From the NCBI GenBank assembly GCA_002309955.1, contig DBXQ01000090.1, positions 1 to 17,084 of the forward strand: DNA of 17,084 nt. Reading direction: 5' to 3'. The DNA is from Bacteroidales bacterium UBA1208. GTDB lineage: Bacteria > Bacteroidota > Bacteroidia > Bacteroidales > P3. The notes under the pieces are model-generated. The model made no database searches. It saw only the letters and a program-made list of their open reading frames with translations, and was not told the origin of the DNA. This document shows positions 1-6,854 of this stretch, piece after piece; within the stretch, counting starts at the first letter, position 1; each line of letters opens with the position of its first letter. The translations under genes were made by a program, and so were the position numbers.

Positions 1-189
1 TCCGTCTTCATCTACGACCGTCAGGGACGACTTGTCTACTCCTCCGACGACCTCCACTTCAAATGGAACGGCAACACTGAAAGCGGCATCAAATGCCCCC
101 AAGGCTCCTACGTCTATATCATCCAGTACCGCCGTCCCGGCACCGAGGACATCGTCACACAGAAAGGCACCATCACCCTGTTGCGTTAA
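1..189 (+). CDS. C-terminal end of a T9SS type-B (gliding-motility-associated CTD) secreted protein, 5' partial
   Basis: The reading frame is open from base 1 and ends at TAA 187-189, giving 62 residues. They contain the blocks VFIYDRQGRLVYSS, FKWNG, G.KCPQGSYVYIIQYR and a final KGTITLLR. This order (N.WG/Y-R-GxLV, WDG, aspartate/proline turn, GxYxY, GTITLLR) is the hallmark of the type-B C-terminal sorting domain (CHU_C/gliding-motility family) that sends cargo through the type IX secretion system to the cell surface or medium. The N-terminal passenger lies outside the window, so the enzymatic or adhesive role cannot be told. No neighbouring gene follows on this strand for over 4 kb. The domain call is secure; the identity of the whole protein is not known. 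Confidence 0.88.
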   Translation, partial: SVFIYDRQGRLVYSSDDLHFKWNGNTESGIKCPQGSYVYIIQYRRPGTEDIVTQKGTITLLR

Positions 190-262
190 CAACCCCTCGC
201 TTTTGCCGAATCGCAAAAGCAAACCCGACACAAAAAAATATTTCTGGGAATACTATCCCCTT

Positions 263-307
263 CAACCCCTGCAGAGAACAGCCACACACTGCTTCCTGCA
301 GGGGTTG
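263..307. repeat. 12-bp perfect inverted repeat (possible terminator of the T9SS cargo gene)
   Basis: CAACCCCTGCAG at 263-274 is the exact reverse complement of CTGCAGGGGTTG at 296-307, with a 21-nt loop. It lies 74 nt past the stop of the T9SS gene. No U-run follows, so it may be a Rho-assisted terminator, an mRNA 3'-end stabiliser or simply an inverted repeat. Confidence 0.45.
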
Positions 308-439
308 CTCATTCCCCCCTTGCCCAACAGCAGAAAATACAAAACCCTCTGACAGACCGCCTCCCTTCCGAAGCCACAACTACGAAACCCCGAAGCCCCG
401 TCAAGCCAGGAATCTCCATAAACAAAAAAGACATAAGGA

Positions 440-573
440 GACTTCTATAAATCACCCCGAAAGGGTGAGATATGAATAACACCGTACAAGCCGTAGGCAC
501 AATGCAGTGATTCTATAGCGTATCGGAATGCGTCCCGATAGGAACGCGACACAAAACCAAATAAATAGAACCC
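440..573 (+). repeat. Dispersed structured intergenic repeat, copy A
   Basis: Three blocks recur in inverted orientation at 12388-12580: GACTTCTATAAATCACC (440-456, exact), ATAACACCGTACAAGCCGTA (476-495, exact) and CAAATAAATAGAACCC (558-573, exact). Between the first two lies a hairpin CACCC-CGAAA-GGGTG (453-467). Between the second and third lies a copy-specific hairpin TATCGG...CCGATA (521-540). This copy lacks the second TAGAACC end that copy B has. It looks like a non-autonomous, MITE-like or REP-like repeat; no coding frame is conserved between the copies as far as can be seen by eye. Confidence 0.7.
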
Positions 574-638
574 TCTATAAAGATCTCCCTTTACAGGGAA
601 GAGCTATTTTGACAAATAAAGCGTTCTGTGGCCGATTC

Positions 639-1259
639 TTATGCCATGTCACCCACCAAATGTCTCAATTCACTGTACAACCTTGCCACAGGCAATCCCA
701 TCACGTTATAGAAACAGCCTTCTATGCGCTCAATCCCCACCATGCCTATCCATTCCTGTATGCCGTAGGCTCCGGCCTTGTCGAAAGGCTTATAAACCTC
801 TACATAATAGTTTATCTCCTCCTTCTTCAGCGTTCGGAACACCACATCGGTTCGTTCAGTAAAACTGACCATACTCTTGCTGCCGCGCAGGGTGACACCC
901 GTATACACCTGATGGGTCTTTCCCGACAACGCACAGAGCATATCCACAGCCTCCTCCCGGCTGTGCGGTTTACCCAGCACCACCTCTTCATGCACCACCA
1001 CCGTGTCGGCCGTCACCAAAACCTCGTCATCAGCCAATACCCCGGCATAGCCTTCCGCCTTCTTGCGCGACAGCTTCTCGGCCACCTTACTGGCAACCAC
1101 TTGCCGGGGAAGAGTCTCCTCCACATCAATATCCACAATGCGGTACGGCAACCCTAACTGTCCCAACAACTCACGACGGCGGGGTGATTTCGAACCCAGC
1201 AGCAGCCTGCAGTCCATCCATGTCACCCTTGCCTCTGTCCCCTTCTCACCAAAAGTCAT
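639..1259 (-). CDS. maf: Maf family nucleoside triphosphate pyrophosphatase
   Basis: Maf proteins hydrolyse non-canonical or methylated nucleoside triphosphates (dTTP/UTP or m7GTP type) to monophosphate and pyrophosphate and are linked to septum control. Seen here: the substrate-loop motif LLLGSKSPRRRELL (residues 19-32), the general-base region TADTVV with Asp85, LGKP, TGV, and FDKAGAYGIQEW followed by EGCFYNVMGLPV, all in family order. The 206-residue frame starts 4 nt after the stop of the upstream MORN gene, indicating co-transcription. Homologues normally start shortly before the LLLGS motif, so the internal ATG at 1217 (Met15, preceded by AAGGGTGA) is a good alternative start giving 192 residues. 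The exact substrate cannot be assigned, but the GIQ motif fits the dTTP/UTP branch. Confidence 0.93.
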   Translation of the reverse strand: MTFGEKGTEARVTWMDCRLLLGSKSPRRRELLGQLGLPYRIVDIDVEETLPRQVVASKVAEKLSRKKAEGYAGVLADDEVLVTADTVVVHEEVVLGKPHSREEAVDMLCALSGKTHQVYTGVTLRGSKSMVSFTERTDVVFRTLKKEEINYYVEVYKPFDKAGAYGIQEWIGMVGIERIEGCFYNVMGLPVARLYSELRHLVGDMA

Positions 1260-1263
1260 TGTC

Positions 1264-2451
1264 TTAGCGTTTCTGCTCTTTCTTGGCGGTATTGTCCTGC
1301 ATTGAGACCATCTGGCCGCCTTTAAATTCGGCTACAACACCCTCTCTGCCATATTTGTCATACCACACCCATTTTCCTTCCTTCTTACCGTGCACAAAAG
1401 TGCCAATCTCCTCAGGGGTACCGGCGGTATTGAAACGCTCATACTTGCCATGACGCTCGCCATTGACATAATTCTCCGATATCTCCACCTTGCCGTTGGG
1501 ATGATAACGAACAGTCCTGCCATGCTGCAAATCTTCGTGATAGTTCATCTCATAGCGCACACTGCCGTCATCATACACACCACGCCACAAGCCTTCCTTC
1601 AAACCATTGTGGAAACTGCCGGTGTAGTCCACTTTGCCGTCCTCATACCAAGCCGTCCAAGTGCCCTCTTCCTTATCGTTCACATACTGGCCTTCGTGCA
1701 GCTTCTGGCCACTCTCATACCAAGTGGTCCACAACCCTTGCTTAAAGCCTTTACTGTATTTTCCTTCGCGCCACTTCTCTCCGGTCTCGTAGTAGTATGT
1801 CCATACACCGGTTTCATCACCGGCCGAATAATGTCCGCGGATACCCACCTTGCCGTTGGTTCGCCAATAGAAAATCCATTCACCCTCCTGCTCGCCATGC
1901 ACTAACTGTCCCTCTTGGTCTTTCATGCCTGTAGGCGTCCACCATGTGGCCATGCCCTCCAGCTCATCGTCCACATATGTTCCTTCGAACTTCAACTTGC
2001 CGTTCTCATGCCACTCGCGGGTCTTGCCTTCGCGTACCCCGTCAACATAAGGCACCTCGTCCTTCTGCTGGCCGTTTTCATACCACGACACAAACAGGCC
2101 TTCCTTCTTCCCGTCCACCACCTTCACTTCGCTCTGCTTCTTGCCGTTGGCATACCATGTGCGACTTGTCCCGCTTCCGCTCATCACCATCTCCTCATGC
2201 TTAGTACCGTCGTTATAAAACGTGCGCCACACACCGGTTTTATGACCCTGGTTGTCATACTTCCCTTGGCGGAACACCTGTCCGTTGGGATGCCACCAAG
2301 TCCAATTGCCGATATGTACGCTGTCGTCATTCAGCGTACCCGACACATACATCTGGTCAGGGTGTGTGCGATAAGCCTCTTCATAATGGATTTGAGCCGT
2401 GGCAGTCAAGGCGCAGAAGCTCATAATAGCAATGATGAATGTTCTTTTCAT
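1264..2451 (-). CDS. Exported MORN/YwqK-repeat protein with 14 tandem repeats
   Basis: 395 residues. Residues 1-20 form a Sec signal peptide ending ATAQ with no lipobox cysteine, so a periplasmic or surface location is likely. The rest is almost entirely a tandem array of about 14 units of 22-25 residues with consensus GxWxxWYxNGxxxxEGxYxxGxxxE, from about residue 48 to 382, then a short Lys/Gln-rich tail. This is the MORN_2 variant, which automatic pipelines label 'YwqK family antitoxin'. Nothing resembling a toxin partner is adjacent, so that name should not be read literally. Such arrays form extended beta-hairpin solenoids; the function is unknown. It lies 49 nt after the DUF4270 gene and 4 nt before maf, in the same minus-strand unit. 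Confidence 0.88.
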   Translation of the reverse strand: MKRTFIIAIMSFCALTATAQIHYEEAYRTHPDQMYVSGTLNDDSVHIGNWTWWHPNGQVFRQGKYDNQGHKTGVWRTFYNDGTKHEEMVMSGSGTSRTWYANGKKQSEVKVVDGKKEGLFVSWYENGQQKDEVPYVDGVREGKTREWHENGKLKFEGTYVDDELEGMATWWTPTGMKDQEGQLVHGEQEGEWIFYWRTNGKVGIRGHYSAGDETGVWTYYYETGEKWREGKYSKGFKQGLWTTWYESGQKLHEGQYVNDKEEGTWTAWYEDGKVDYTGSFHNGLKEGLWRGVYDDGSVRYEMNYHEDLQHGRTVRYHPNGKVEISENYVNGERHGKYERFNTAGTPEEIGTFVHGKKEGKWVWYDKYGREGVVAEFKGGQMVSMQDNTAKKEQKR

Positions 2452-2500
2452 AGCGGTATGTTCTTTTTGTTGAGACAGGAGCGGAACGCTTCACAGTCTG

Positions 2501-3790
2501 TTATTGGTTAATCGATTTTTCTGAATACACAAACACTACACGCACCGGATTGTCGGTAGCAGTACCGTTCAACACCGTGCGGAACGCCGACGAACGGCGG
2601 GCGTCGATATAGAGGTCCATGCCATAGTCTCTGCCCGTGCGCAGCAACTCCTGCAAATGGCGTGTGACGCGCAAACGGTAATAACCTTTATCCTTATGGA
2701 AATACCCGTCAAATCCGGCATAAGTATAAGGATTACTGACGAAATTAACATCCGTCACCATAGTCAAGGTGCCGTCGGCAAGCCGCTTATTGGCCAGAAT
2801 GCGCACAGGTCTCTGCGTGTCGGCCTGATTGTTGACGGGCAACAGCAGCTCGGCATAATGTACCACGGCCCATGGATGCTGTTCCCTGAAGTGGTTCAGG
2901 AACGGCTGCATATTCAAGCGTACGCGGGTGCCTCCCAACGGCTCCAAATAGAGCATGTTGCTCCCCTCCACCGAATCGGCAGTATGGTTGGCTATCGACT
3001 CTATCGCCGTGCCGGAATAGTCGTGGTTGAAATACATGCTGTGGCCAGTCTCCTTGTTGATGGTAAACACATACCTCATCGAGTCGGCATTGTCGGTATG
3101 ATAGAACAGCGTCAGGCGGGTCTCGCTGGCTGCGAAATCCACTGTCACCATCTTGTTCGAACGGTCTGCCAACCGCAGACTGAAACCTTTTACTCTTTTA
3201 AGGAAATCCTCAGTCGAGCATTGCTGTTTCAGCACCGGATAGATATCCTCCCGCATGCGCAGATTCAAGCTATCGGCATAGAAAGTCACATCGTCATCAA
3301 AGAAACAGACATCGCTCTCGGGAAGGCTTTGCGTCGAGAGGTTTACATGGTAGGACGTATCCAACAACGGCTCTGCCAACTGGCGGATGGTGATATGCAG
3401 CGGCACCGGTGTCGAATCGGGAACAGCCGGATAGAGCGTATCAACAACCAGCGTCATCACCACCGAATCAATCGTCACCTCGTCGGTCAGACTGATACCG
3501 TTGGCTCCAGCCACGGCAATCTGAGAATAAACCACCGCCTGCGTCGAGCCGAACAGCGGATCCTGATAATCACCGAAAATGCCATATTCATAGCCAGCAG
3601 TCCACAATGAATCGTCATAGATAGTTCCGGCAGTGACAAAAACCGTGTCGCGTGTGCCATCAAAAAGCGTAAAGGGGTCTTGCAAATCCACCCCTATGTC
3701 GGTAGGATCTTCCGTGCATGCCATGGGAAGCCACAGCAACACAAGCATACACAACGGGAAAACAAGTTTTTTAAGAGACATATGATTCAA
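2501..3790 (-). CDS. DUF4270 family lipoprotein
   Basis: 429 residues. A hydrophobic stretch (residues 8-24) ends in the lipobox LPMAC with Cys25, so it is predicted to be a lipoprotein. Then TEDPTDIGVDLQ, the repeated short aspartate-rich strands (DSVVMTLVVDT, DTSYHVNL, DDDVTFYADSLNLRM) and a C-terminal PVRVVFVYS match the Bacteroidota-specific DUF4270 family, whose function is unknown. From general knowledge, members often sit beside a starch/glycogen-synthase-like gene, as they do here (75 nt downstream of it). ATG at 3781 (Met4, MSLKKLVF) is an equally plausible start because it puts the lysines directly before the hydrophobic core. The protein is all-beta by composition and probably exposed in the periplasm or on the surface. 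Confidence 0.85.
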   Translation of the reverse strand: MNHMSLKKLVFPLCMLVLLWLPMACTEDPTDIGVDLQDPFTLFDGTRDTVFVTAGTIYDDSLWTAGYEYGIFGDYQDPLFGSTQAVVYSQIAVAGANGISLTDEVTIDSVVMTLVVDTLYPAVPDSTPVPLHITIRQLAEPLLDTSYHVNLSTQSLPESDVCFFDDDVTFYADSLNLRMREDIYPVLKQQCSTEDFLKRVKGFSLRLADRSNKMVTVDFAASETRLTLFYHTDNADSMRYVFTINKETGHSMYFNHDYSGTAIESIANHTADSVEGSNMLYLEPLGGTRVRLNMQPFLNHFREQHPWAVVHYAELLLPVNNQADTQRPVRILANKRLADGTLTMVTDVNFVSNPYTYAGFDGYFHKDKGYYRLRVTRHLQELLRTGRDYGMDLYIDARRSSAFRTVLNGTATDNPVRVVFVYSEKSINQ

Positions 3791-3865
3791 TCAAAGTTTT
3801 AAAATACAGTATAACGCGAATCGTTGGCCAATCCAGTTTCAACCCATCTCAGCCAACAGCATGAT

Positions 3866-4690
3866 TCAATTATTGATGGCGCTGCCACACAGCGTCTCGT
3901 ACATCTTGTTGATTTTGGCGAAGAACTCAGTCCTGTCGGGCATATAATCCAGCACATGACGCTTGTTCTCCTTGGCAAACTGGACCAATTCCGGATTCAC
4001 ATTGGGCGAAGAGATAACAATGCCGTTGGCATAGGTGATGGCAGCCTTCATCAGCGTGATGTAATCCAGATCCTGATACAAACGCAAATCCTTGGCCGTG
4101 GCACCGTCAGCACGCATCTTCTTTTCCATCTCCTCGGCAAACTTACCTTTAAACGTCTCGGTATCAAGCGACAACACCGTACGTGTACCCGAAAAGAAAG
4201 CATTCTCCTTGTTGATACGACGCAGATAGAACGGCACCATGCAGCTGAACCATCCCGAGAAATGAATCAGATGAGGCTGCCATGCAAGTTTGCGGACTGC
4301 TTCGAGAGCTCCGCGACCAAAGAAGAGAATACGCTCGTCGTTGGTGGGTTTCAGCACCCCTTTGTCGTCGAAAGTGCTGCCGTACTTCACAAAATACTCC
4401 TCATTGTCGATAAAATAGACCTGCAACCGTGCCGTGGGAATGGAACCCACTTTAATAATCAACTGGTGGTCACAGTTGTTCACAATAAGGTTCATGCCTG
4501 ACAAGCGAATCACCTCATGCAATTGATGCTTGCGTTCATTGATGTCAGTGAAACGGGGCACAAATACTCTGATCTCACGGCCCAACTCCTGCGTGTACTG
4601 AGGCAGGTAACGGTTCATTACCGTCGCCTCCGACTCTTCCGAAAAGGGCATAACACCCTGATTAATATACAGTATTCTTCCTTTCGCCAT
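3866..4690 (-). CDS. Starch/glycogen-synthase-like (GT5 N-terminal domain) protein, probably non-catalytic
   Basis: 274 residues from MAKGRILYINQG. The start at 4690 is preferred over upstream in-frame codons because a TATCTTTG element lies only 28 nt upstream, so longer versions would start before the transcript. The fold matches the N-terminal Rossmann half of GT5 synthases: RILYINQGVMPF, REIRVFVPRF, VYFIDNEEYF, FFGRGALEAVRKLAWQPHLIHFSGWFSCMVPFYL. The ADP-glucose-binding KTGGL motif is replaced by EESEA, the usual HDW is replaced by HFSGW, and the C-terminal GT-B half is absent. Genuine synthases are about 470-500 residues. Short versions of this kind are common in Bacteroidales and often annotated as glycogen synthase. 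A regulatory or sugar-binding role is possible; catalysis is unlikely. Confidence 0.8.
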   Translation of the reverse strand: MAKGRILYINQGVMPFSEESEATVMNRYLPQYTQELGREIRVFVPRFTDINERKHQLHEVIRLSGMNLIVNNCDHQLIIKVGSIPTARLQVYFIDNEEYFVKYGSTFDDKGVLKPTNDERILFFGRGALEAVRKLAWQPHLIHFSGWFSCMVPFYLRRINKENAFFSGTRTVLSLDTETFKGKFAEEMEKKMRADGATAKDLRLYQDLDYITLMKAAITYANGIVISSPNVNPELVQFAKENKRHVLDYMPDRTEFFAKINKMYETLCGSAINN

Positions 4691-4717
4691 AATCTGCGAT
4701 ACAATAATTTGAGTATG

Positions 4718-4725
4718 CAAAGATA
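4718..4725 (-). promoter_or_regulatory. Bacteroidota -7 promoter element (TATCTTTG) for the GT5-like/DUF4270/MORN/maf unit
   Basis: Minus-strand TATCTTTG fits the TAnnTTTG consensus and lies about 28 nt before the ATG at 4690. No clear -33 TTTG is present at the usual spacing. The predicted leader is about 20 nt. Confidence 0.6.
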
Positions 4726-4854
4726 CGATTTTTTTTTTGAATGGGAAGAAAAAAACTTCCCCGTTCCCACACAGCACAACCCCGTCCATCAATGCTTAAT
4801 TGTTGGAACAAGGTCATTTATTAACAGATTGTTAATAAATAATAATGTTAAATT

Positions 4855-4885
4855 TTTGGGCGCACTTAAAAAAAATGTATTTTTG
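4855..4885 (+). promoter_or_regulatory. Bacteroidota -33/-7 promoter for recX
   Basis: TTTG at 4855-4858, a 19-nt spacer and TATTTTTG at 4878-4885 match the -33 TTTG / -7 TAnnTTTG consensus with ideal spacing. The predicted transcription start falls at about 4890, on or next to the recX ATG, so the message may be leaderless. Confidence 0.65.
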
Positions 4886-4889
4886 CATC

Positions 4890-5372
4890 ATGGTTCAGAA
4901 TTTGTCAGAAGAAGAAATGTCACTGTTAGCCAGGGCTGAACGCTACTGTGCCAACGAAGAACAATGCCGCACATCTGTCAGAAAGAAGCTGTGCGACTGG
5001 GGTGCCACACCCGACGCCTCAACAAAAATAGTAAACCGCCTTATCGACCAAGGCTTCATCGACGAACGCCGCTTCGCCCGCGCCTACGTCTCGTCCAAAC
5101 TGCGCAACCAGAAATGGGGACGCTTAAAAGTGATTTACCAGCTCCGCTCCAAACAGGTGCCGCCCAAATACATCACCGAAGCGTTGGCCGAAATCCCCGA
5201 CGAAGAATACCGCAACATCCTCCTCGATGTGGCCAGAACCAAATGGGAGACTTATGCCCCCAGCGAGCCCACCGCCAAACGGCGTGCCAAACTCGTCACT
5301 TTCCTGGCCTCTCGCGGCTACGAATCGCCTGAAATCCAAGCCATGATTGCCGAGAACTACAACGGCGACTAA
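4890..5372 (+). CDS. recX: RecX family regulatory protein
   Basis: 160 residues, MVQNLSEEEMSLLARAERYCANEEQC. RecX binds along the RecA filament and limits its recombination and SOS activity. Family features seen: three three-helix repeats, the first with ERYCANEEQC..SVRKKLCDWG, the second with the signature IVNRLIDQGFIDERRFARAYVSSKLRNQKWG, the third with ITEALAEIPDEEYRNILLDVARTKW and RRAKLVTFLASRGYE. Length fits the family. ATG 4890 is chosen because the SEEEMSLLARAERYC segment aligns with the N-terminus of homologues. An upstream in-frame ATG at 4845 lies within the promoter, and Met10 at 4917 would give a 27-nt leader instead. No recA gene is present in the window. Confidence 0.9.
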   Translation: MVQNLSEEEMSLLARAERYCANEEQCRTSVRKKLCDWGATPDASTKIVNRLIDQGFIDERRFARAYVSSKLRNQKWGRLKVIYQLRSKQVPPKYITEALAEIPDEEYRNILLDVARTKWETYAPSEPTAKRRAKLVTFLASRGYESPEIQAMIAENYNGD

Positions 5373-5436
5373 TCGCTGCCGAACCGACAATCCATCTCTT
5401 TGGCCCTCGTGGCCACATTTGTTATATATCCTTTCA

Positions 5437-5478
5437 AGGGTGTTGTGCTTTATTGCGCAACACTCTTCTTCTTTCCCC
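5437..5478 (+). terminator. Likely Rho-independent terminator of recX
   Basis: GTGTTGTGC (5440-5448) pairs with GCGCAACAC (5455-5463) around a TTTATT loop, extended by three outer pairs. A TCTTCTTT pyrimidine-rich tail follows, about 65 nt after the recX stop. Confidence 0.6.
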
Positions 5479-5530
5479 TCCTCTTCCTCACCTCTTTACG
5501 ACCCCCTGCAAGCGGGGCCTCTCCCCGCCA

Positions 5531-5631
5531 TTCCATCGCTCGTTCCCCCATCGTTCTCCCATCGTTCTCCTATTAGTAAAGGATAACGATGGGAGAACGA
5601 GACAGGAAGTGACGGGGAACGAGCGATGGAA
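5531..5631. repeat. 101-nt nested perfect palindrome
   Basis: Outer arms TTCCATCGCTCGTTCCCC (5531-5548) and GGGGAACGAGCGATGGAA (5614-5631) are exact reverse complements (18 bp). Inner arms CGTTCTCCCATCGTT (5552-5566) and AACGATGGGAGAACG (5585-5599) are also exact (15 bp). The internal spacers are unequal, 3 and 14 nt, and the loop is 18 nt. The left arm contains the 11-mer CATCGTTCTCC twice in tandem (5549-5559, 5560-5570). It sits between convergent genes and could serve as a bidirectional terminator, but its length and perfection suggest a mobile or REP-like palindromic unit. Confidence 0.8.
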
Positions 5632-5712
5632 GAACTATCCCCGACCTACCCATCGAAAAGGGAACAACGGCAAGGAAACGAAAATGCGAATAATTGACAG
5701 CGAGGCTATTGC

Positions 5713-6510
5713 CTAAAGGAATCTCAGAACGAAGGTCTCGTTGGTCTGCAGATTGAAAAGGTCGGAGGCGTTGCCATAGGCCACAGCCAGTTCGAGGTGG
5801 CTCGTAGAGGAAACCGTAAGTAACAGGGGTGCATATTTAGGCAGGCTGCTGTTGACCTCGACATAGGAGGGGACAATCTTGGTGAGGCGGAATTCATGCA
5901 CCTGCAGTTCGAAACGACGCCCTTGACGGAACGACTCGAATTCGTCGTAGGTGATGTTGAGGTAGCAGTTGCCGTAAGAGTCGACGTATGCCACATGCAC
6001 TTTGATATAATTGTCGAAAGTGGAGGTGTTGACGGGAGTGGATGGGCAGAGCGACTCGGCAGGGAACCCCATTTCGTCGATCGGTGTGCCTTGGGCTATG
6101 AGGGCAGCCACCTTGCAGAAGAGGTCGCGGGCGGCAAAGTTCTGCGAGGAGGTGTCGAGACGGATGCCATCGATGACCACTGCCTTGTAGGGACGGGAGC
6201 CAAGGACGGCCGCGGGCAGTCCGTTGTCGGTACAGATGAAATACTGGCCTTCGCATTCCACCACCACAAAGGGGTGGTCGGTGGTCTGCGACGAGCAGAC
6301 ATCGATAATGTGGATGGTGCCGGGAGGGAAATCGAAACAGCTTTGCTTCACCACAAAAGTGGCACGGATAATCTGGAACTTGGGTATACCATGAGTGATG
6401 TCCACCACCTGCACCCCCGGGATGTAGGAATGGAGCTTGCCTTTCACACTGCCTGCAAAAAAGTCGGTGTAACCCCAGTCAGTGGTTAATGTAACAATTG
6501 TAGAACCCAT
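5713..6510 (-). CDS. SAM hydroxide adenosyltransferase (DUF62 / fluorinase-like family)
   Basis: 265 residues from MGSTIVTLTTDWG. Family members cleave S-adenosylmethionine with water or hydroxide into adenosine and methionine and share the fluorinase/chlorinase fold. Seen: the N-terminal TLTTDWGYTDFFAGSVKG loop, QVVDITHGIPKFQIIRATFVVKQSCFDFPPGTIHIIDV, the DNGLPAAVLG site, FAARDLFCKVAALIAQG, and the C-terminal domain with VDSYGNCYLNIT and LELAVAYGNASDLFNL, which shapes the adenosine site. The usual PGVGS...RR segment is diverged (CSSQTTDHPF), as I would expect in Bacteroidota homologues. ATG 6510 is chosen by alignment to the family start. A TATCTTTG element lies 59 nt upstream, so an in-frame start at 6579 is excluded. 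Physiological role is unclear. Confidence 0.88.
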   Translation of the reverse strand: MGSTIVTLTTDWGYTDFFAGSVKGKLHSYIPGVQVVDITHGIPKFQIIRATFVVKQSCFDFPPGTIHIIDVCSSQTTDHPFVVVECEGQYFICTDNGLPAAVLGSRPYKAVVIDGIRLDTSSQNFAARDLFCKVAALIAQGTPIDEMGFPAESLCPSTPVNTSTFDNYIKVHVAYVDSYGNCYLNITYDEFESFRQGRRFELQVHEFRLTKIVPSYVEVNSSLPKYAPLLLTVSSTSHLELAVAYGNASDLFNLQTNETFVLRFL

Positions 6511-6568
6511 GGATATTGTGTTTATTATATTGCATTGGGGAGGTGGATTCTCTCCCGAAATGGCGATG

Positions 6569-6576
6569 CAAAGATA
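6569..6576 (-). promoter_or_regulatory. -7 promoter element (TATCTTTG) for the DUF62 gene
   Basis: Minus-strand TATCTTTG preceded by an AT-rich stretch; no TTTG at ideal -33 spacing. The predicted start is around 6563, giving a 5' leader of about 50 nt. Confidence 0.55.
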
Positions 6577-6661
6577 CAAAAATATTTGAATATCGGGAGG
6601 GGATGTTGAAAAATATTTACGGAACAGCCATCAAACCAATCTGTTCCTGACAAATAGCAGA

Positions 6662-6705
6662 GAAAAAAGTGCCGACAGCAAGGATGCGTCCATCCTGTCG
6701 GCACT
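6662..6705 (-). terminator. Strong Rho-independent terminator on the minus strand inside a divergent intergenic region
   Basis: AGTGCCGACAG (6668-6678) pairs perfectly with CTGTCGGCACT (6695-6705), with an inner GGATG/CATCC pairing. On the minus strand the stem is followed directly by TTTTTTCT (6668 down to 6661). No minus-strand gene lies upstream of it: sufC runs divergently from 6855. It may end a small RNA or block antisense transcription towards the DUF62 gene. The rest of the 344-nt intergenic region (6511-6854) holds two promoters and AT-rich leader sequence. Confidence 0.7.
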
Positions 6706-6782
6706 ACAGGCATATGGGGCAGTCGCGGCAGAAACAGGGAGAAGATATGGAGGGAGAAAGCGGATTATTTACAAAAAAAGTG

Positions 6783-6790
6783 TATCTTTG
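6783..6790 (+). promoter_or_regulatory. -7 promoter element (TATCTTTG) for the sufC operon
   Basis: Plus-strand TATCTTTG fits the Bacteroidota consensus. It is 65 nt before the sufC ATG, leaving a leader of about 58 nt that is AT-rich with no obvious Shine-Dalgarno sequence. The -33 element is weak. Confidence 0.6.
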
Positions 6791-6854
6791 TAGATTCATC
6801 AAAACATAAACACGCTAAGAAATATATAATATAATCAGATAGTTAACTCACAAT

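Larger units (their letters stand above)
190..638. other. Non-coding stretch between T9SS cargo gene and maf
   Basis: About 450 nt with no credible gene; the open frames here have no recognisable protein features. It holds an inverted repeat at 263-307, copy A of a dispersed structured repeat at 440-573 and a weak TCCCT-TTAC-AGGGA hairpin near 585-600. The hairpin lies downstream of maf (minus strand) and could contribute to its termination, although its T-tract is poor. Confidence 0.6.
5373..5712. other. Convergent intergenic region with terminator and palindromes
   Basis: The 340 nt between recX (plus) and the DUF62 gene (minus) contain no convincing gene. They hold the terminator-like hairpin at 5437-5466, a small GCGGGG/CCCCGC hairpin at 5512-5528, and the large nested palindrome at 5531-5631. 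The pyrimidine-rich stretch 5464-5500 separates the first two. Confidence 0.6.

Noticed and set aside
528..1157. 209-codon plus-strand open frame
   Set aside because: Antisense to maf, whose conserved motifs are complete on the other strand.
1264..2451. Toxin-antitoxin module suggested by the YwqK name
   Set aside because: The protein has a signal peptide and no adjacent toxin; the label is a database inheritance for MORN_2 repeats.
2657..3610. 317-codon plus-strand open frame
   Set aside because: Antisense to the DUF4270 lipoprotein, no signal peptide or motif, composition typical of a shadow frame.
5453..5716. 87-codon plus-strand open frame between recX and the DUF62 gene
   Set aside because: It runs through the hairpins and the 101-nt palindrome and has no protein-like features.
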